Source: Actinomycetota bacterium (GTDB lineage Bacteria; Actinomycetota; Actinomycetes; Nanopelagicales; Nanopelagicaceae). Taken from it: 5,227 nucleotides of DNA. This document shows positions 1 to 5,198 of this stretch, one piece after another. The stretch lies in contig WLQV01000089.1 of assembly GCA_009697555.1 (NCBI GenBank), positions 1 to 5,227 on the forward strand, given 5' to 3'. The notes under the pieces were generated by a model, which saw only the letters and a list, made by a program, of their open reading frames with translations, did not search any database and had not been told where the DNA came from. The position numbers were made by a program, and so were the translations under genes. Within the stretch, counting starts at the first letter, position 1. Each line of letters opens with the position of its first letter.

Positions 1-1
1 G

Positions 2-886
2 CTCGCTTCTTCAACTGATGGAGTTGGCACAAAGACAGAAATTGCTCGACGTATGGGAATTTACGACACCATCGGTGAAGATCTGGTTGCAATGGTGGTT
101 GATGATTTAGTGGTCTGTGGCGCCGAACCACTCTTTATGACTGATTACATCGCGGTCGGAAAAGTGATTCCCGAGCGCATCGCCGACATTGTTAAGGGAA
201 TTGCTCGTGGTTGCGAGAAGGCAAATACCGCACTTATTGGCGGCGAGACAGCCGAACATCCTGGACTTCTTGGCATTGATGAATTTGATATTGCAGGTGC
301 AGCAACTGGAGTTGTTGATGAACCCAATCAGCTAGGTAGCCATCGCGTGAAAAGTGGTGATCTGATAATTGCAATGCCTTCTAGTGGTTTTCATGCCAAT
401 GGCTATTCACTTATTCGCCACATAATTGAAAGTAAGAAATTGAGTCTAGAAGGAGTAGTTACGCAACTTAACAAATCCTTAGGCGAAACCCTTCTCACGC
501 CAACTGAGATTTACACCCTTGATTGCCTTGCACTCATGAACGTTCTCAAAACAAAATTGCGCACCTTCGTTCACATTACTGGCGGTGGGATTGCCGATAA
601 CACTGCCCGCGTAATTCCAGATGGATTAACTGCGATTTACGATCGCGCCGCTTGGCAGTTGCCAGTAGAGATGCAATACATGGCCGAAGTTGGTCAGGTG
701 CCGCAGAGCGACATGGAGCGCACGTGGAATTGTGGAATTGGCATGTCGGCGATAGTTGAAGCAGATGATGCAGATTTAACAGTGAAATCTCTAGCGGCAC
801 GCGGCATGAAAGCCTGGGTAGCAGGTGAAGTTACGAGAGAAAACGGCAGAGAGCGCTCATACTTATCTGGAACTTACAAGGGGTAA
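2..886 (+). CDS. purM: Phosphoribosylformylglycinamidine cyclo-ligase (AIR synthetase), 5'-truncated by window edge
   Basis: PurM closes the imidazole ring of FGAM to give AIR using ATP, a cytosolic step of de novo purine synthesis. The reading frame is open from base 2, so the ATG at 53 is internal. 294 residues are visible, and family length (about 345-350) suggests some 50-60 N-terminal residues lie before the window. Numbering from the first visible residue, I see the family motif STDGVGTK (4-11), DLVAMVVDDLVVCGAEPL (27-44), GGETAEHPG (80-88), PSSGFHANGYSL (126-137), HITGGG (191-196) and ERTWNCGIGM (239-248). The DD in the second motif and the H in GGETAEHPG match actinobacterial PurM as I recall it. 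WNC replaces the more usual FNM before GIGM, a mild variation. The gene ends three bases before the next start, so the two are probably co-transcribed; purF would be expected upstream but is not in view. Confidence 0.97.
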   Translation, partial: LASSTDGVGTKTEIARRMGIYDTIGEDLVAMVVDDLVVCGAEPLFMTDYIAVGKVIPERIADIVKGIARGCEKANTALIGGETAEHPGLLGIDEFDIAGAATGVVDEPNQLGSHRVKSGDLIIAMPSSGFHANGYSLIRHIIESKKLSLEGVVTQLNKSLGETLLTPTEIYTLDCLALMNVLKTKLRTFVHITGGGIADNTARVIPDGLTAIYDRAAWQLPVEMQYMAEVGQVPQSDMERTWNCGIGMSAIVEADDADLTVKSLAARGMKAWVAGEVTRENGRERSYLSGTYKG

Positions 887-889
887 CTG

Positions 890-2257
890 ATGGCAAAATC
901 GAAGAAGTACAAGAATCGCCCAGTATCAAGCCAGCGCCCAAAAGCTGCGCGGAATCTCTACATTCTGGCGCTCTTAGTCTTCGCCGTAAAAATGATAATT
1001 ATGTTTAACATTCCCCACGGTGGTTGGTATGGCGCCGATGGTGAGAATTACACAAGTGGCACCGATGGCTTACTCAATGATGGCTTATTTTCGAAGAAAT
1101 CGATTCTCAATTATTGGCCAGCGGGTTATCCAATCCTTTTATGGATTCTTGCGAAAATTTCAATCACCAATCTCTTTTTCTTACTCTCATTTTTTCAGAC
1201 CATTCTCTATAGCCTGGCAGTTGCTTTATTTGTTGAGCAGGTGCGCCGCACCCGCTTAGGTTTTCTTGCTTGGTGGTTGGCAATATTTCTCTACCTCAAT
1301 CCCACTCTCTCGCTAAGTTCTTTTGCTGTGGGTTATGAATCACTAGTTGCCTCCTGCATGTTGGCCAGCGTTGGCTTAATCATTCGTTATAAATTAAAGC
1401 CAAGTGCCAAAGATCTCAAACTCACTGTGCTCTGGGTTGGCTTGCTACAAAGTCTCTCCGCATTTGTTCAACCCCGCGGATTACTCATGGGTTTCTTTAT
1501 CTTTCTCATTTGGGGCATCTATCTCAATTCACGCAAGACTCTTGCCGCAGTACTGATCGCAGGCTGTGCGGTCATGTCAGTGATGCCACTTGGCTTAGTT
1601 ATTCGAAATATCAAAGCTGTAAACATGGCAACTATTTCTACAAACCTTGGCGTCACCATGAACATTGGAGCCGGAGATCATGCAACTGGTGCCTATGCAT
1701 CTGAGCGAAACAAAAATTGGGGCGTTAACTGCCCGCCAACTCCACCTGCCACATCAGTGAGCGATTCGCAGAAAGTTCAATGTGTGTTGAAGTGGTATCT
1801 CACTCACCCAGTGAAATCGGCTTCGTTAATTCTCCATAAGTCGCTTTACTACTGGACGCCATGGTCTGGCCCAGTTGCCGAAGGCACGATGAATCGCAAT
1901 CCATGGCTCAAAGTCAATCCACTCATGAATATCGCAAAGTCTTCAAAAACTGGAGAGAAACTTGTTTTTGGATCAGTGGGCAAGGTCATCAGCTGGCTCT
2001 GGCTCCTTGGCGGACTTGCGCTCTTTGGCTACGGTTTCCGCGCACTCTGGCGCCTAGGCGGCATAGAGCGACAACTCGCCCTCCTCAGCGCCACACCCGT
2101 GCTCCTGGGCATGCTCACCGCAGCTGCCACCATCGGTGACCACCGCTTCCGCCTACCGACCTTAGGGTTGAGCCTCTTCCTTCAAGTGGCTGGAATCATG
2201 GCACTTCTCCGCAGATTCCCAGCCCCGGCTTTGGAAGGCAAACCCCAGGCGCGATAA
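890..2257 (+). CDS. Polytopic GT-C-type membrane glycosyltransferase (GT39/ArnT-like), acceptor unknown
   Basis: A 455-residue integral membrane protein with a basic cytosolic N-terminus (residues 1-21), a first membrane helix at about 23-40, then an extracytoplasmic loop carrying D50-G-E-N-Y54 and a PAGYP motif (77-81). About eight further hydrophobic segments follow, at roughly 81-115, 123-137, 148-166, 178-211, 218-237, 365-386, 396-412 and 423-441 (some count as two helices). This acidic first-loop motif followed by PxGYP is characteristic of GT-C enzymes that take a sugar from a polyprenyl-phosphate donor and work outside the membrane. The segment STNLGVTMNIGAGDHATG (250-267), the THPVKSASLILHKS stretch (305-318) and the late GDHRFRLP (416-423) also fit this superfamily. 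Two cysteines, C281 and C298, sit in the large outer loop. ATG 890 is preceded by AAGGGG at 878-883, six bases away and inside the end of purM. G+C rises sharply after about position 1980. The superfamily assignment is good; substrate and pathway cannot be read from the sequence. Confidence 0.8.
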   Translation: MAKSKKYKNRPVSSQRPKAARNLYILALLVFAVKMIIMFNIPHGGWYGADGENYTSGTDGLLNDGLFSKKSILNYWPAGYPILLWILAKISITNLFFLLSFFQTILYSLAVALFVEQVRRTRLGFLAWWLAIFLYLNPTLSLSSFAVGYESLVASCMLASVGLIIRYKLKPSAKDLKLTVLWVGLLQSLSAFVQPRGLLMGFFIFLIWGIYLNSRKTLAAVLIAGCAVMSVMPLGLVIRNIKAVNMATISTNLGVTMNIGAGDHATGAYASERNKNWGVNCPPTPPATSVSDSQKVQCVLKWYLTHPVKSASLILHKSLYYWTPWSGPVAEGTMNRNPWLKVNPLMNIAKSSKTGEKLVFGSVGKVISWLWLLGGLALFGYGFRALWRLGGIERQLALLSATPVLLGMLTAAATIGDHRFRLPTLGLSLFLQVAGIMALLRRFPAPALEGKPQAR

Positions 2258-2267
2258 CCTACCCACC

Positions 2268-2276
2268 TGTTAGAAA
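2268..2276 (+). promoter_or_regulatory. Possible extended -10 promoter before the DUF3073 gene
   Basis: TGT followed by TAGAAA (2271-2276) resembles an extended -10 element (TGn plus TATAAT-like hexamer) and would place a start near 2283, just before the ribosome binding site of the DUF3073 gene. There is no convincing -35 at the expected distance (GGCGCG). It lies in the 44-base gap after the glycosyltransferase gene, the second longest gap between protein genes. Weak evidence. Confidence 0.3.
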
Positions 2277-2301
2277 ACATTGGGAGTAAGGAGCTCACGC
2301 C

Positions 2302-2478
2302 ATGGGACGCGGCCGAGCAAAAGCCAAACAAACCAAAGTAGCTCGCGATTTGAAGTACAACTCACAAGAGATGGATCTCGATCGTTTAGCAAAAGAACTT
2401 CACGGCGAGGTCGACAATTCGCAAAATCGCGATGAAGACGATCCCTTTGCTGAGGGCAATTACATTCCACGCGCATAA
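2302..2478 (+). CDS. DUF3073 family small conserved actinobacterial protein
   Basis: A 58-residue protein beginning MGRGRAKAKQTKVARDLKY, the hallmark start of DUF3073, a family found in actinobacteria next to purM (the Mycobacterium tuberculosis Rv0810c type, from memory). The first 20 residues are strongly basic (several R and K); the rest is acidic, with a DRLAKELHGE helix-like segment at about 27-36 and DEDDPFAEGNYIPRA at the C-terminus. There is no signal peptide or membrane segment, so it should be cytosolic. The basic head might contact nucleic acid, but no function is established that I know of. The start is well supported: TAAGGAG at 2287-2293 lies eight bases upstream of the ATG. At 58 codons it falls below common length cut-offs and is easily missed. 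It is followed after 12 bases by the next gene, suggesting co-transcription. Confidence 0.93.
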   Translation: MGRGRAKAKQTKVARDLKYNSQEMDLDRLAKELHGEVDNSQNRDEDDPFAEGNYIPRA

Positions 2479-2490
2479 CACGGTGAATTA

Positions 2491-3309
2491 ATGTCACAAC
2501 CCACGCCGTATGTTGCAAGTCTTCGAGTCTTCGAACCCTTAGCTGCATTTGATCCTGCCGACCAACTTCGTTGGCAAGCAATTACAGCCAATGACAATTC
2601 ACGTGAATCAGAGCAGATTGCCGCACTTCGTCGCGCAATTGCACCAGCACCTACTGGGCTCACACCCGATGGCGCACACATTCTTGATATCGATGGCGCT
2701 CGCTATGTCTGTCCGTGGTCGACTGCAACTCGTTGCTGGGCAGCGTTAGAAGATTTTCGCCAAACACTTCCTACATCAGTTTCGATTTATTTTCTCCCGG
2801 AAGAAATCGAAGATGCGATTGCACAAGGGTCACAATTTCTCGACGATCGCATTCCCCACATTTTGACTGAGACGTGGATTGTTCCGCCTCGTTGGTTCTC
2901 GCTCTTTATTCCTAATGAAAGAGTGCGCGGCCATAATGACAATGGCGCCTTTACAGTTCTGCGCACCTCAATTGCGCAAGCCAAGATGCGCTGCGAGATG
3001 GCACATACTGCAGTGAACAGTGCATTTGGTGACGGTCCGGTGGCAGCTGAAATTGAAGATCTCGGTGACTGGCTCGATGCATTCCATCCGCAATCTATGG
3101 TCGAACTCGATTACGGCGGGCTTGCAACATATTTGGAGAGCTCGCTAGTTGCATCGGGTGAACCCGGACTCGATGGCGATACATCGGTGGAAGATGTTTT
3201 AAGTTCGATTGCTGGATTGGCATCGGGTGATGGCGCACTTGCTGGGCGTGGTTATGAGCGCTTAGTGACGCGTTGGCGCAGGGTTGCCGCCTTCGAACAA
3301 GCCATGTAA
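2491..3309 (+). CDS. Conserved actinobacterial protein of unknown function
   Basis: A 272-residue soluble protein, not assigned to any enzyme family here. Its opening, PYVASLRVFEPLAAFDPADQ (residues 6-25), resembles conserved hypothetical proteins that I recall near DUF3073 and bldC in Streptomyces and Mycobacterium; this cannot be checked here. Visible features are a tryptophan-rich first half (RW at 27-28, CPWSTATRCW at about 74-83, PPRWFSLF at about 132-139), an ILDIDG element near 64-69, and a C-terminal half rich in acidic residues and Gly/Ser ending in a basic helix-like RGYERLVTRWRR. No signal peptide, membrane helix, metal-binding cluster or nucleotide-binding loop is apparent. The ATG has only a weak ribosome site (GGTGA, 2482-2486, four bases upstream), 12 bases after the DUF3073 stop, so translation may depend on that gene. 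Codon use resembles its neighbours and gives no sign of transfer. Confidence 0.85.
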   Translation: MSQPTPYVASLRVFEPLAAFDPADQLRWQAITANDNSRESEQIAALRRAIAPAPTGLTPDGAHILDIDGARYVCPWSTATRCWAALEDFRQTLPTSVSIYFLPEEIEDAIAQGSQFLDDRIPHILTETWIVPPRWFSLFIPNERVRGHNDNGAFTVLRTSIAQAKMRCEMAHTAVNSAFGDGPVAAEIEDLGDWLDAFHPQSMVELDYGGLATYLESSLVASGEPGLDGDTSVEDVLSSIAGLASGDGALAGRGYERLVTRWRRVAAFEQAM

Positions 3310-3336
3310 GTTTCCCAAAGTGGTCGCAATCGGACA

Positions 3337-3369
3337 TTATCGTCGCGGCCAGTTGAGGGGAGTTATCGT
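3337..3369 (+). repeat. Pair of TTATCGT direct repeats in the bldC leader
   Basis: TTATCGT occurs at 3337-3343 and again at 3363-3369, the second copy ending immediately before the first bldC start codon; the period is 26 bases. The gap they sit in (3310-3369) is the longest between protein genes in the window. BldC proteins are known to bind direct repeats as head-to-tail oligomers, so an autoregulatory site is conceivable. Seven-base matches also arise by chance, and the second copy overlaps the region between the ribosome site and the ATG. Confidence 0.25.
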
Positions 3370-3564
3370 ATGAACCGTCTGCCTGACTCTGAAAATCTCC
3401 TTACTCCCACAGAAGTAGCTGCACTCTTTCACGTCAACGCCAAGACAGTTACTCGCTGGGCCAATGAAGGAAAACTCACTTCTATTCGCACACTCGGTGG
3501 CCATCGTCGCTATCGCGAATCTGAAGTTTTGAAGCTCCGCAACTCTGGTGGCAAGAGTGAATAG
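3370..3564 (+). CDS. bldC: BldC-type MerR-like DNA-binding regulator (first of tandem pair)
   Basis: A 64-residue protein that is essentially a stand-alone MerR-type winged helix-turn-helix. LLTPTEVAALF (10-20) forms the first helix, KTVTRWANEGKL (25-36) the recognition helix, SIRTLGGHRRYRESEV (38-53) the wing and closing helix. It matches Streptomyces BldC almost residue for residue across this core (compare KTVTRWA, GKLTSIRTLGGHRRYRE as recalled), and like BldC it lacks an effector-binding domain and a dimerising coiled coil. BldC binds direct repeats as asymmetric head-to-tail oligomers and in Streptomyces restrains entry into development. Here it is probably a general transcription factor with unknown targets. 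ATG 3370 follows AGGGGAG (3356-3362) by seven bases. A 60-base gap precedes it, so it may have its own promoter, but no convincing -35/-10 pair is visible. Its last eight bases overlap the next gene. Confidence 0.95.
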   Translation: MNRLPDSENLLTPTEVAALFHVNAKTVTRWANEGKLTSIRTLGGHRRYRESEVLKLRNSGGKSE

Positions 3565-3698
3565 AAAAGTCGAAGTCGATCTCCTTCTTACGCCAGGTGA
3601 GGTCGCAAAGATGTTTAATAAAACGGTAAAAACAATTTCCCGTTGGGCAACAAGTGGCGAGCTCAAATCAATCAAGACTTTAGGTGGCCATCGTCGCT
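3496..3698 (+). repeat. 16-base exact repeat shared by the two bldC genes (3496-3511 and 3683-3698)
   Basis: The sequence GGTGGCCATCGTCGCT is identical in both bldC paralogs, 187 bases apart, and encodes the GGHRR wing of each. The surrounding codons have diverged. It is a relic of gene duplication or a product of constraint and codon bias, not an independent element. Confidence 0.8.
3547..3557 (+). promoter_or_regulatory. Ribosome site deciding the GTG start of the second BldC
   Basis: GGTGG at 3547-3551 lies five bases before GTG 3557. The alternative in-frame GTG at 3548 has no purine-rich sequence at proper distance. Start 3557 also gives a protein opening MNR that aligns without gaps to the first paralog, so it is preferred. 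Confidence 0.55.
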
Positions 3699-3757
3699 TC
3701 GCACTCTCTGATGTTCAAGAGTTTGCTCGGACTTATAAGCGAGGACTACCCAAGTGA
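3557..3757 (+). CDS. Second, divergent BldC-like MerR-type regulator
   Basis: A 66-residue BldC paralog from the preferred GTG start at 3557 (a longer form from GTG 3548 would add three residues). It aligns without gaps to the first BldC from residue 1 to 53 with 29 identities by my count, including MNR, LLTP, EVA, KT, RWA and TLGGHRR. Differences fall in and around the DNA-binding surface: KTISRWATSGEL against KTVTRWANEGKL, with E replacing K at position 35, and HRRFALSDV against HRRYRESEV. The tail RTYKRGLPK is more basic than that of the first copy. These changes suggest related but distinct DNA specificity or mixed head-to-tail filaments; that is inference. The gene overlaps its predecessor by eight bases (GTGAATAG) and its successor by four (GTGA), so all three should be translated from one message. 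Confidence 0.92.
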   Translation: MNRKVEVDLLLTPGEVAKMFNKTVKTISRWATSGELKSIKTLGGHRRFALSDVQEFARTYKRGLPK

Positions 3758-4785
3758 CATATTCACTTCTGCAATTCATTCTGCTTTGCGCGCTCACCCT
3801 TATTTTCGTTGGCGTCCTAACTCCGCTGATGCGCGCGCTCGCAATCAAAATTGATGCAGTAGATCGCCCGACTTTGGCTCGCAAGATGCAGAAGGATCCA
3901 GTTCCTTATCTCGGCGGCGTTGGTATCGCAGTAGGTGTTGTTGGCGCTTCCTATGGAGCGCTCTTGTATAGCGATTTCACGTGGCAGAATTTTCTCCTCG
4001 CAAGTTCAGTACTTATTCCTGCGCTTATCGTTGCAATCATGGGTTTAATCGATGATCTACGCGGACTACAACCCTGGCCACGTCTAATCTTCCAGACCGT
4101 CACCGCAATCGTTGTATCTGCAATTTTGATTTCTTCCGACACCATAGGCACCCCGAGTGGAAATCGAATTCTCGACATCGTCGTAACCACCTTCTGGGTA
4201 GTCGGTGTCTGCAACTCCATCAACTTCTTCGACAATCTCGATGGCGGCGCATCGGGCACTGTTGCAGTTATTTCAATCTTCATATTTGCCATTGCATTCC
4301 AACGCGAACAAATTCTCGTCAGCGCACTCGCAATTGTTACAGCTGGCGCAACAGCTGGATTTCTCTTCTGGAATCGCTCTCCTGCCAAGATCTACATGGG
4401 CGATGCCGGTGCGCTCTTTCTTGGCATCATCATCTCGGTGCTTACGATTCGTTTGAATCCAGGAATTGTTCCCGTTGAAAAATCGCTAGCAATTCCTGCA
4501 CTACTAATGGCAATTCCAATTCTTGATACAACAGTGGCGGTAGTTTCGCGATTGCGTCGCGGCATTTCACCATTTGAAGGTGGCACCGACCATCTTTCGC
4601 ATCGCTTATTGCGCATGGGCTTTAGTCGTCGTAAAACTGCACTCTCGCTCTGGTTTTTGGCGGCACTCTTTGGCGCTGCAGCACTTCTGCTCTATACCTA
4701 TCCAGATACTTTGGGATGGGCGATTATCGCGCTGGCAGGTATGGCATGGATCGCGCTGCTAATTTTCTTCTTCGGAAGGGAGTAA
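3754..4785 (+). CDS. Polyprenyl-phosphate sugar-1-phosphate transferase (WecA/TagO/MraY superfamily)
   Basis: A 343-residue polytopic protein of about ten to eleven helices belonging to the PNPT superfamily, which transfers a sugar-1-phosphate from a UDP-sugar to undecaprenyl or decaprenyl phosphate at the inner membrane face, starting cell-envelope glycan synthesis. Key motifs are PYLGGVGI (51-58) in the first cytosolic region, GLIDDLRGL (97-105) with the metal-binding D100-D101, NSINFFDNLDGG (154-165), KIYMGDAGALFLG (212-224) with D217, and DHLSHRL (279-285), the HxxH-type loop. These fit a WecA/TagO-like enzyme better than MraY of peptidoglycan synthesis, and UDP-GlcNAc is the likely donor, though specificity cannot be proven from sequence. 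The third motif has DNLDGG where DGLDGL is more usual. The start is GTG 3754 inside the bldC paralog stop (GTGA), with GAGGA at 3741-3745 eight bases upstream, indicating translational coupling. Confidence 0.92.
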   Translation: MTYSLLQFILLCALTLIFVGVLTPLMRALAIKIDAVDRPTLARKMQKDPVPYLGGVGIAVGVVGASYGALLYSDFTWQNFLLASSVLIPALIVAIMGLIDDLRGLQPWPRLIFQTVTAIVVSAILISSDTIGTPSGNRILDIVVTTFWVVGVCNSINFFDNLDGGASGTVAVISIFIFAIAFQREQILVSALAIVTAGATAGFLFWNRSPAKIYMGDAGALFLGIIISVLTIRLNPGIVPVEKSLAIPALLMAIPILDTTVAVVSRLRRGISPFEGGTDHLSHRLLRMGFSRRKTALSLWFLAALFGAAALLLYTYPDTLGWAIIALAGMAWIALLIFFFGRE

Positions 4786-4794
4786 CCTAGAGCC

Positions 4795-4989
4795 ATGGCC
4801 GATGATAAGAAACCTGCAGATGATGCACGCGCAAAGTTTCTTGCTGCGCTAGAGAAGAAAAAGAATCAGAACAAGCCAACTGCCGGTGGTAAGAATTCTT
4901 CAGAATCTAAAGTTAAAGGTTCTCAAGCAGGTGGCGCTCCAGCTGCGCGTTTCCAACGTAAGTCTGGACCTTCCGGTTCTGCCGGATAA
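4795..4989 (+). CDS. DUF5302-like small basic protein
   Basis: A 64-residue hydrophilic, Lys/Ala/Gly/Ser-rich protein. An N-terminal ARAKFLAALEKKK (12-24) predicts a short amphipathic basic helix, followed by a low-complexity, probably disordered stretch with SKVKG (38-42) and a C-terminal ARFQRKSG (51-58). That arrangement (KFxxALxxK, then SKVxG, then FxRKSG) matches the actinobacterial DUF5302 family as I recall it; function is unknown. No membrane or secretion signal is seen. The ATG lies nine bases after the transferase stop; GGGAG at 4778-4782 is 12 bases away, a little long, so translation may be partly coupled. It is the last gene of the + strand block before the convergent tRNAs. Confidence 0.83.
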   Translation: MADDKKPADDARAKFLAALEKKKNQNKPTAGGKNSSESKVKGSQAGGAPAARFQRKSGPSGSAG

Positions 4990-5000
4990 TCCTTTTTATA
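4972..5000 (+). terminator. Possible weak intrinsic terminator at end of + strand gene block
   Basis: TCCGG (4972-4976) can pair with CCGGA (4982-4986) around a five-base loop, followed after a few bases by CCTTTTTATA. The hairpin covers the last codons and the stop of the DUF5302-like gene. The stem is only five base pairs and the T run starts seven bases after it, so the call is tentative. The position, between convergent transcription units, favours it. Confidence 0.35.
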
Positions 5001-5003
5001 ACG

Positions 5004-5077
5004 TGGCTTGGGCCGGGATCGAACCGGCGACCTAACGATTTTCAGTCGTTCGCTCGTACCAACTGAGCTACCAAGCC
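5004..5077 (-). tRNA. tRNA-Phe (anticodon GAA)
   Basis: A 74-base cloverleaf on the - strand. The acceptor GGCTTGG pairs fully with CCAAGCC, followed by discriminator A. The D arm is GCTC/GAGC; the anticodon arm AACGA-CTGAAAA-TCGTT reads GAA; the T arm is GCCGG-TTCGATC-CCGGC. The 3' CCA is not encoded (CGT follows the discriminator), so it must be added by nucleotidyltransferase. It lies downstream of tRNA-Asp on the same strand with a 39-base spacer, consistent with one transcript. Asp-Phe pairs, often preceded by tRNA-Glu, are common in actinobacteria. Confidence 0.98.
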
Positions 5078-5095
5078 AATCAAAAGAAGTAATTG

Positions 5096-5118
5096 CGCAA
5101 GGCAAAAACTTCCTTGCG
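5096..5118 (-). other. Stem-loop immediately after tRNA-Asp
   Basis: CGCAAGG (5096-5102) is the exact complement of CCTTGCG (5112-5118), giving a seven-base-pair stem with a nine-base loop. On the - strand it begins within the last acceptor base and the discriminator of tRNA-Asp, and is followed by a pyrimidine-rich tail in the tRNA spacer (CTTCTTTTGATT on the - strand). It could be a processing signal or a partial terminator. The tail is not a clean T run, so termination is uncertain. Confidence 0.4.
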
Positions 5119-5190
5119 ACCCAGACGGGACTTGAACCCGCGACCTCCGCCGTGACAGGGCGGCGCGCTAACCAACTGCGCTACCGGGCC
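5117..5190 (-). tRNA. tRNA-Asp (anticodon GTC)
   Basis: A 74-base cloverleaf on the - strand. The acceptor GGCCCGG pairs with CTGGGTC (two G-U pairs), then discriminator G, as expected for Asp. The D arm is GCGC/GCGC; the anticodon arm CCGCC-CTGTCAC-GGCGG reads GTC; the T arm is GCGGG-TTCAAGT-CCCGT. CCA is not encoded. It is the first gene of the - strand tRNA unit in the window, with a promoter-like sequence just upstream. Confidence 0.98.
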
Positions 5191-5198
5191 TTAAGTGA

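Noticed and set aside
101..106. Asp-Asp in place of Asn-Asp in the PurM VVDDL motif, seen at first as a possible active-site change
   Set aside because: Actinobacterial PurM sequences as recalled carry the same DD, so it is lineage-typical.
2270..2581. 103-codon open frame on the - strand
   Set aside because: Antisense of the DUF3073 gene and the start of the next gene, both supported by family or context; composition is typical of a shadow frame.
3548..3556. GTG 3548 as the start of the second BldC
   Set aside because: No ribosome site at proper distance, and it adds three residues not matched in the paralog; GTG 3557 gives a gapless alignment.
3337..3675. 112-codon open frame on the - strand
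   Set aside because: Antisense of the two BldC genes, which match a known family along their whole length.
3951..4388. 145-codon open frame on the - strand
   Set aside because: Lies wholly inside the PNPT gene, whose motifs are unmistakable; the antisense translation has no family features or ribosome site.
5004..5190. tRNA genes as an integration site for a mobile element
   Set aside because: No duplicated tRNA 3' end, integrase or foreign-looking block is present within the window.
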